A stretch of 10,330 nt of DNA from assembly GCA_012800215.1 (NCBI GenBank), contig JAAZJT010000095.1, forward strand, positions 1-10,330. Reading direction: 5' to 3'. The number at the start of each line of letters is the position of its first letter. The first letter of the stretch is position 1. This DNA comes from Bacillota bacterium. Its GTDB lineage: Bacteria; Bacillota; Dethiobacteria; Dethiobacterales; Dethiobacteraceae. The notes below the pieces were generated by a model, which saw nothing but the letters and a program-made list of their open reading frames with translations, did not search any database and was not told where the DNA came from. Shown one piece after another: positions 6,969 through 10,330 of the stretch. The translations under genes were made by a program, and so were the position numbers.

Positions 6969-6990
6969 CGCCCGCAAGCGGGCGCTTTTA
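6963..6990 (-). terminator. Rho-independent terminator after rpsR
   Basis: On the minus strand the GC-rich stem CGCCCG with CGGGCG closes a CTTG tetraloop (6969-6984) and is followed directly by TTTTTATG. A matching run of A precedes the stem (TAAAAG). The last gene upstream is rpsR (stop at 7000), so this ends the rpsF-ssb-rpsR transcript and separates it from rplI. Confidence 0.93.
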
Positions 6991-6999
6991 TTATCATTT

Positions 7000-7230
7000 T
7001 TATTCAGCCGTATAGGGAAGCAAAGCAATATTTCGTGCTCTTTTAATTGCAGTTGTCAGTTGACGCTGATGCTTGGCACAATTACCGGAAATTCTCCGCG
7101 GCAGAATTTTACCACGATCAGTAATATAACGAGCCAGTTTACCTGTGGCTTTATAATCGATATATTCCACTTTGTCAACGCAGAAACTGCAGACTTTACG
7201 CCTGCCTCTGCGACCGCGTTCTTTGCGCAT
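7000..7230 (-). CDS. rpsR: 30S ribosomal protein S18, zinc-binding form
   Basis: The 76-residue protein is S18, which binds the central domain of 16S rRNA as a dimer with S6. Family features are the basic N-terminus, IDYKATGKLARYI, GKILPRRISG, the QRQLTTAIKRAR helix and the ending LLPYT. Unlike E. coli or Bacillus subtilis S18, it keeps a full set of possible zinc ligands: Cys14 and Cys17 in CSFC, plus Cys51 and His54 in CAKH. GGAGG lies 7 bases before ATG7230. It is the last gene of rpsF-ssb-rpsR. Confidence 0.97.
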   Translation of the reverse strand: MRKERGRRGRRKVCSFCVDKVEYIDYKATGKLARYITDRGKILPRRISGNCAKHQRQLTTAIKRARNIALLPYTAE

Positions 7231-7250
7231 CTAAAAACCTCCTCTGGTGG

Positions 7251-7287
7251 ATGTTGTTTTAGCTGCAGCTGTTGCTGCTAACAACAT
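7251..7287 (-). other. Long imperfect mRNA hairpin between ssb and rpsR
   Basis: In the minus-strand transcript AUGUUG-UUAGC pairs with GCUAA-(AA)-CAACAU, an 11-bp stem with one 2-base bulge around a 13-base loop that can itself form a 3-bp stem (AGC with GCU). It begins 3 bases after the ssb stop codon and ends about 10 bases before the rpsR ribosome binding site. There is no T run right after it, so it is not an ordinary terminator. It may affect mRNA stability or the relative output of ssb and rpsR. Confidence 0.55.
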
Positions 7288-7290
7288 GAT

Positions 7291-7674
7291 TTAAAAAGGT
7301 ACATCATCATCGCTGATCATTGTATCGTCGAAAATTGGGGGGTCATTATAAGAACTTTTCTCGCGCCTATCTAAAAATTTCACGCTTTCCGCTACCACTT
7401 CCGCTATAGTCCGCCGTTTTCCTTCACGATCCTCATAGGAGCGTACCTGCAAACGACCCTCTACAGCCACCAGGCTGCCTTTTCCTAAGTAGTTCGCACA
7501 AGCTTCTGCCTGCTTGTCCCACACCACTATGGGAATAAAATCAGCTTCCTGCTGCTGACTAAAGCGCCTGTTTACAGCTAAAGTAAAACTTGCCACAGCC
7601 TTACCGTTAGCGGCTGTATAGCGCAGTTCAGGATCACGCGTTAGGCGACCTATCAGAATAATACGGTTAAACAA
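7291..7674 (-). CDS. ssb: Single-stranded DNA-binding protein
   Basis: SSB coats single-stranded DNA and gathers replication and repair proteins. The 127-residue protein has a normal OB fold over about residues 1-104, with MFNRIILIGRLTRDPELRYT, the aromatic Trp52 in VVWDKQAE, ANYLGKGSLV and VEGRLQVRSYED. It ends in the acidic partner-binding tip DDDVPF (122-127). The linker between the OB fold and the tip is only about 20 residues, shorter than in most chromosomal SSBs of 150-180 residues. The start is TTG at 7672-7674, preceded by a GGTGGTGAG-type ribosome binding site. There is no ATG at the family start position. It lies 19 bases after rpsF, the classical S6-SSB-S18 order. Confidence 0.96.
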   Translation of the reverse strand: MFNRIILIGRLTRDPELRYTAANGKAVASFTLAVNRRFSQQQEADFIPIVVWDKQAEACANYLGKGSLVAVEGRLQVRSYEDREGKRRTIAEVVAESVKFLDRREKSSYNDPPIFDDTMISDDDVPF

Positions 7675-7693
7675 CCCTACTCACCACCCCTGG

Positions 7694-7984
7694 TTATTCT
7701 CCTTCTTTGACTATGAGATAACGGATAACTTCATCAGAAATTCTAAAATTCCGCTCCAACTCATCGGTGACATCAGGACTGCCAAGATAGTTGAAAAGGA
7801 CATAATATCCTTCACGGAATTTCTTCCTTACCTCATAGGCTAGTTTGCGACGACCCATGCGATTAATATTAGTTACTTCTCCACCTTCGGCTTCGATAAT
7901 TCCTTTAAATTTCTCCACCTGAGCCGCATATGTTTCATCATCTTGTTCAGGAGCTAAAATAAACATGGTTTCGTACTTTGTCAT
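7694..7984 (-). CDS. rpsF: 30S ribosomal protein S6
   Basis: The 96-residue protein begins MTKYETMFILAPE, contains MGRRKLAYEVRKKFREGYYVLF, and ends with the RISDEVIRYLIVK block of S6. It pairs with S18 and binds the central domain of 16S rRNA. The start ATG7984 follows a full AGGAGGTG (7993-8000) at 8-base spacing. It is the first gene of rpsF-ssb-rpsR, behind its own promoter and a structured leader that may mediate feedback by S6:S18. Confidence 0.97.
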   Translation of the reverse strand: MTKYETMFILAPEQDDETYAAQVEKFKGIIEAEGGEVTNINRMGRRKLAYEVRKKFREGYYVLFNYLGSPDVTDELERNFRISDEVIRYLIVKEGE

Positions 7985-8045
7985 CGCCTCTCCACCTCCT
8001 CCCTCTGGACTTTGGCCCCCGCAGCAACGGGAGCAGGGAAGTACA
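7985..8045 (-). promoter_or_regulatory. Structured rpsF leader that can cover the ribosome binding site
   Basis: The predicted leader of about 60 bases folds into a lower stem, CUUCCCU (8035-8041) with AGGGAGG (7998-8004), and an upper stem, CUCCCG (8028-8033) with CGGGGG (8016-8021), with an unpaired CCAAAGUCCAG-like segment on the 3' side. The lower stem takes in the first bases of the AGGAGGTG binding site (7993-8000). S6:S18-binding leaders before rpsF are known in Firmicutes and Proteobacteria. This could be such an element, but I cannot confirm the consensus by eye. Confidence 0.45.
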
Positions 8046-8051
8046 ACCTTT

Positions 8052-8081
8052 ATAATAACACAAAATAGTATGCGTTGGCAA
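8052..8081 (-). promoter_or_regulatory. Sigma-A type promoter of rpsF-ssb-rpsR
   Basis: On the minus strand the -35 box is TTGCCA (8076-8081) and the -10 box is TATTAT (8052-8057), each with one mismatch, separated by 18 bases. A TGT directly before the -10 box makes an extended -10. Transcription would start near 8045, giving a leader of about 60 bases. Confidence 0.75.
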
Positions 8082-8108
8082 GCACCAGCACGTCAAAATT
8101 GCCGTTAA

Positions 8109-8285
8109 TTATAGCTTTTGACGCACACTTTTTTCAAATTTCACCCGTGGAATCATGACACTGCGTCCACATTTTATGCATTTTATGCGAAAATCCATAC
8201 CTACACGGATAATGGACCAGACATCATTCCCACATGGATGCATTTTTTTCATACGCACTTTGTCGCCGACAGCATAATCACCCAC
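8109..8285 (-). CDS. DUF951 family small protein (YyzM-like)
   Basis: This 58-residue protein has the DUF951 pattern: a beta-rich start (GDYAVGDKVRMKK), HPCG at 16-19, RVGMDFRIKC, CIKCG at 36-40, and a basic end IPRVKFEKSVRQKL. Cys18, Cys36 and Cys39, with His16, could bind a metal, and the fold may be a small SH3-like or zinc-binding barrel. Its function is unknown, but it is often encoded close to rpsF in Firmicutes. The frame is open 16 codons further, but GGAGG lies 9 bases before GTG at 8283-8285, which matches the family start. The GTG overlaps the end of the mscS gene by 8 bases, suggesting translational coupling. Confidence 0.88.
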   Translation of the reverse strand: MGDYAVGDKVRMKKMHPCGNDVWSIIRVGMDFRIKCIKCGRSVMIPRVKFEKSVRQKL

Positions 8286-9174
8286 GAGATAAATCCTCCT
8301 TTTCAGCAGCATTGTCTCGTGTATAAACCACATGACGCGGATAGGGGCTCTTTATACCCAGTTCCGCAAACTTGCTTTTTATTGCTTTCCTTAAATTTCT
8401 TTCCACTTTCCACTGAGCCATGGGAACTGTCCTCGCCACAATACGCACAACTACTGCTGATTCAGACATGGCAGCCACCCCTAAGACAGTCGGGCCTTCC
8501 ACTATATCCGGATCTTCCGCCGCATAACCTACCACAATTTTCTCCAACTCAGCCAACACATTATCGAGATCTTCCTCATATGGCACACTAATATCTACCA
8601 GTGCCCGCATTTTTCCACGGTTCCAATTAATGACCGATTCAATTAATCCATTCGGTATAATATACAGCTCACCGCCAAAACCGCGGATTTTGGTTATGCG
8701 CAAGCCAACCTCCTCAACAATGCCGCTATAATTTGAAACTGTAATGTATTCGCCCACGGCATATTGATCCTCAAGCAGAATAAAAAAACCGGTAATAACA
8801 TCACGAACCAGGTTCTGCGCTCCGAACCCGACAGCCAAGCCGACAATACCGGCACCTGCTAAAATTGGACCAATATCGATGATTTCTAAATTACTTAGTA
8901 ATAAAAGTGTCGTTATAGTAAAGACAACATAGCGCAAGAGTGAAAGTAATAAACCGCTAATAGTTTTTAGCTTATTTTCAGCAATAGTGGAGGGGTGGGC
9001 AGAAGAATTAAACATGCGGTGAATGATAGCACTGCCTATGCCTAACGCAATCCGCGCCAGCAGTAAAATTAAAATACCCTTAAAAATACGCGATCCCCAG
9101 GTGAGGGCTAAATCGATAAAAAAATCACCCAGCACATCGCCAGAGCCTTCTAATTGTGTTAATTTTTCCAGCAT
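8278..9174 (-). CDS. MscS-family small-conductance mechanosensitive channel
   Basis: The protein (298 residues) is a membrane channel that opens under tension and releases solutes on osmotic downshock. Three hydrophobic segments lie at about 29-52, 72-94 and 102-132. The third is the pore helix, with the Gly/Ala-rich run AGAGIVGLAVGFGAQNLVRD and the following GFFILLEDQYAVGEYI. The cytosolic beta domain shows the IPNG motif at 173-176, and the C-terminal domain ends near SPYPRHVVYTRDN. Length and layout match short YggB/YkuT-type channels. I prefer ATG at 9172-9174 because AGGTG lies 6 bases upstream. GTG at 9183 is in frame but has no binding site. It begins 12 bases after the adk stop and overlaps the DUF951 start. 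Confidence 0.93.
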   Translation of the reverse strand: MLEKLTQLEGSGDVLGDFFIDLALTWGSRIFKGILILLLARIALGIGSAIIHRMFNSSAHPSTIAENKLKTISGLLLSLLRYVVFTITTLLLLSNLEIIDIGPILAGAGIVGLAVGFGAQNLVRDVITGFFILLEDQYAVGEYITVSNYSGIVEEVGLRITKIRGFGGELYIIPNGLIESVINWNRGKMRALVDISVPYEEDLDNVLAELEKIVVGYAAEDPDIVEGPTVLGVAAMSESAVVVRIVARTVPMAQWKVERNLRKAIKSKFAELGIKSPYPRHVVYTRDNAAEKEDLSRG

Positions 9175-9186
9175 GATGAGCACCTG

Positions 9187-9834
9187 TTATTGCTGATCTA
9201 AAATAGAAGTTATCTCCCGAAAAACTTCTTCAATTTCCCGCGAGCCATCTACGGTAAATAAAATACCCTGACCGCTGTAGTAATCAATTAAAGGCGCCGT
9301 TTGTTGCCGATACACTTCAAGGCGCTGCTTAACAGTTTCTACTGTATCATCATCACGCTGGTAAAGCTCAGCACCACATTTATCACATACACTTCTGACT
9401 GTTGGCGGGTTAAATTTAATATGATATGTGGAACCACAGCCCCGGCAGACACGCCTTCCTGTTAACCGCTCCAAAAGTTCTTCTGGCTCAACATCAACAT
9501 TTATTACACCAGTAAGGGGCGTTCCACTGGTCCGCAATGACTCATCCAGTGCCTCTGCCTGGGCAAGTGTACGGGGAAAACCATCCAATAAATAACCATT
9601 CTTCGTATCATCTTGTTCCAGTCTTTCTTTAACAATATCAACTACCAGATCATCCGGTACGAGCTTACCCTCATCCATATACTCCTTGGCACGCAAACCC
9701 AGTTCAGTACCTTCCTGTAAAGCCGCACGAAAAATATCACCAGTAGAGATATGAGGTATTTTATATTTTTTAACCAGTTTTTCTGCTTGTGTACCCTTAC
9801 CTGCACCGGGAGGGCCTAATAAAATTATGCGCAT
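9187..9834 (-). CDS. adk: Adenylate kinase, zinc-containing long form
   Basis: Adenylate kinase interconverts ATP and AMP with two ADP and balances the cell's adenine nucleotides. The 215-residue protein has the P-loop GPPGAGKGT at 7-15, the AMP-binding TGDIFR at 31-36, DGFPRT at 84-89, and a long LID domain with Cys130, Cys133, Cys150 and Cys153 (CRGCG and CDKCG), the structural zinc site typical of Gram-positive forms. The LID ends with QRDDDTVETVKQRL. AAGGTGG precedes ATG9834. In most Firmicutes adk sits between secY and map in the ribosomal protein cluster. Here it leads an adk-mscS-DUF951 group, so it may be relocated or a second copy. Confidence 0.97.
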   Translation of the reverse strand: MRIILLGPPGAGKGTQAEKLVKKYKIPHISTGDIFRAALQEGTELGLRAKEYMDEGKLVPDDLVVDIVKERLEQDDTKNGYLLDGFPRTLAQAEALDESLRTSGTPLTGVINVDVEPEELLERLTGRRVCRGCGSTYHIKFNPPTVRSVCDKCGAELYQRDDDTVETVKQRLEVYRQQTAPLIDYYSGQGILFTVDGSREIEEVFREITSILDQQ

Positions 9835-9954
9835 TATTAACCACCTTCTTACAAATTTTCAGTCACTAAAGTCTTTATTATTCTGTCCCCGGGAAGAAAT
9901 ATCCTGCATTTTTATTTAAGAAATACTAAGAAGCTAAACAATCTGTTTGGGAAA
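9835..9954 (-). other. Intergenic region between the CvpA-like gene and adk
   Basis: This AT-rich stretch of 120 bases holds the adk ribosome binding site at its left end. I see no terminator hairpin with a T run and no convincing promoter. The best -35/-10 candidate, TTGTTT and TTAAAT 16 bases apart, matches poorly. adk may depend on read-through from the right. Confidence 0.4.
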
Positions 9955-10330
9955 TCAGGTAAAAAAGCTCAACAAAAATAATGTTAAGCGTGCCAGATAA
10001 GAACCTCGGAAAGCAGCATGTAAATTAGCCGGCAAAAAGATAGGTGCCAGGGCATCAATGGTTAAGCAGATTAAGAAAGCAAGTACCAAACCATATAAAA
10101 TACCAAGCAGTAACCCGTACCAGCGACTATACTCTGATATAAATTTACATTTATATTCCTGCAACCGCAACAGCAGATGCGCACTAAACCCAAAAAATAG
10201 TGCAAATAACAGCAGAATTAAAAAATGTTCCGTTATTACTGCCCAAAAAATTAAAAGCTGTTCCTGGCCGCCACTGACAGGTACTGCCATTTTCTCAGGT
10301 ATTAAAAGCCGCAAAACCGGCTTGGCAAGA
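9955..10330 (-). CDS. CvpA-like membrane protein, C-terminal part (5' end outside window)
   Basis: The frame stays open to the right edge, so the gene is cut there. A TTG at 10312-10314 has no ribosome binding site and is not a credible start. About 125 residues are visible, with three strongly hydrophobic segments: near ITEHFLILLLFALFFGFSAH, YGLLLGILYGLVLAFLICL, and the C-terminal LARLTLFLLSFF. The middle part, a basic stretch leading into a glycine-rich WYGLLLGILYGLVLAF, followed by RGSYLARL near the end, resembles the CvpA / colicin V production family (YshB-like in Bacillus). Those are small inner-membrane proteins of unclear general function. No cysteine or catalytic motif stands out. 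It lies 120 bases upstream of adk on the same strand. Confidence 0.55.
   Translation of the reverse strand, partial: LAKPVLRLLIPEKMAVPVSGGQEQLLIFWAVITEHFLILLLFALFFGFSAHLLLRLQEYKCKFISEYSRWYGLLLGILYGLVLAFLICLTIDALAPIFLPANLHAAFRGSYLARLTLFLLSFFT

Noticed and set aside
7060..7281. Open stretch of 73 codons on the plus strand ending in a Cys/Ser-rich tail
   Set aside because: It is antisense to rpsR and the ssb-rpsR hairpin. The Cys-rich tail is only the reverse reading of GCAGC-type bases.
8118..8591. Open stretch of 157 codons on the plus strand
   Set aside because: It is antisense to the DUF951 and mscS genes, which have clear family matches and binding sites. Its His/Pro-rich translation looks non-natural.
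1..10330. CRISPR arrays, insertion sequences, phage genes or attachment sites
   Set aside because: No direct repeats with regular spacing, transposase or integrase motifs, or target-site duplications were seen. The two tRNA genes are intact, with no duplicated 3' end nearby.

Overview
The window looks like a chromosomal housekeeping region of a low-to-mid GC Firmicute, most likely an anaerobic endospore former (Clostridia sensu lato or Negativicutes). The evidence is a LonC-type protease, a family described from a subset of spore formers, together with a HemZ-type radical SAM protein, a DUF951 protein, strong AGGAGG-type ribosome binding sites, and tRNA genes with encoded CCA ends. I cannot name the species.

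Almost everything reads on the minus strand, so transcription runs from right to left. At the right edge is the C-terminal part of a CvpA-like membrane protein. It is followed by adk (adenylate kinase), a small mechanosensitive channel gene (mscS family) and a DUF951 gene, with overlapping or nearly overlapping ends. A good promoter with a structured leader then drives rpsF-ssb-rpsR (S6, single-strand binding protein, S18), closed by a strong terminator. After about 260 bases without a convincing gene comes the tight operon rplI-lonC-dnaB (L9, LonC protease, replicative helicase). A near-consensus promoter directly after dnaB drives tRNA-Lys(UUU) and tRNA-Leu(CAG), again with a terminator. Next are a zinc-ribbon DUF4145-like gene and an N-terminally short hemZ-like gene. 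At the left edge, one AT-rich plus-strand gene for a YcxB-like membrane protein converges on hemZ, with a bidirectional terminator between them.

The genes join translation (S6, S18, L9, tRNAs), replication and repair (SSB, DnaB), protein quality control (LonC) and nucleotide balance (Adk). The S6-SSB-S18 and L9-DnaB linkages are classical in Firmicutes. Departures from the usual layout are the absence of the yybS and gdpP genes between S18 and L9, the presence of adk here rather than beside secY, the missing N-terminal domain of HemZ, and several changes in a normally invariant DnaB motif. Four coding sequences (rplI, ssb, DUF951, YcxB-like) appear to use GTG or TTG starts.

I see no CRISPR array, insertion sequence, prophage gene or defence system. 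The most interesting signals are the possible regulatory RNA elements around rpsF and rpsR, the altered gene content of the locus, and the HemZ truncation.
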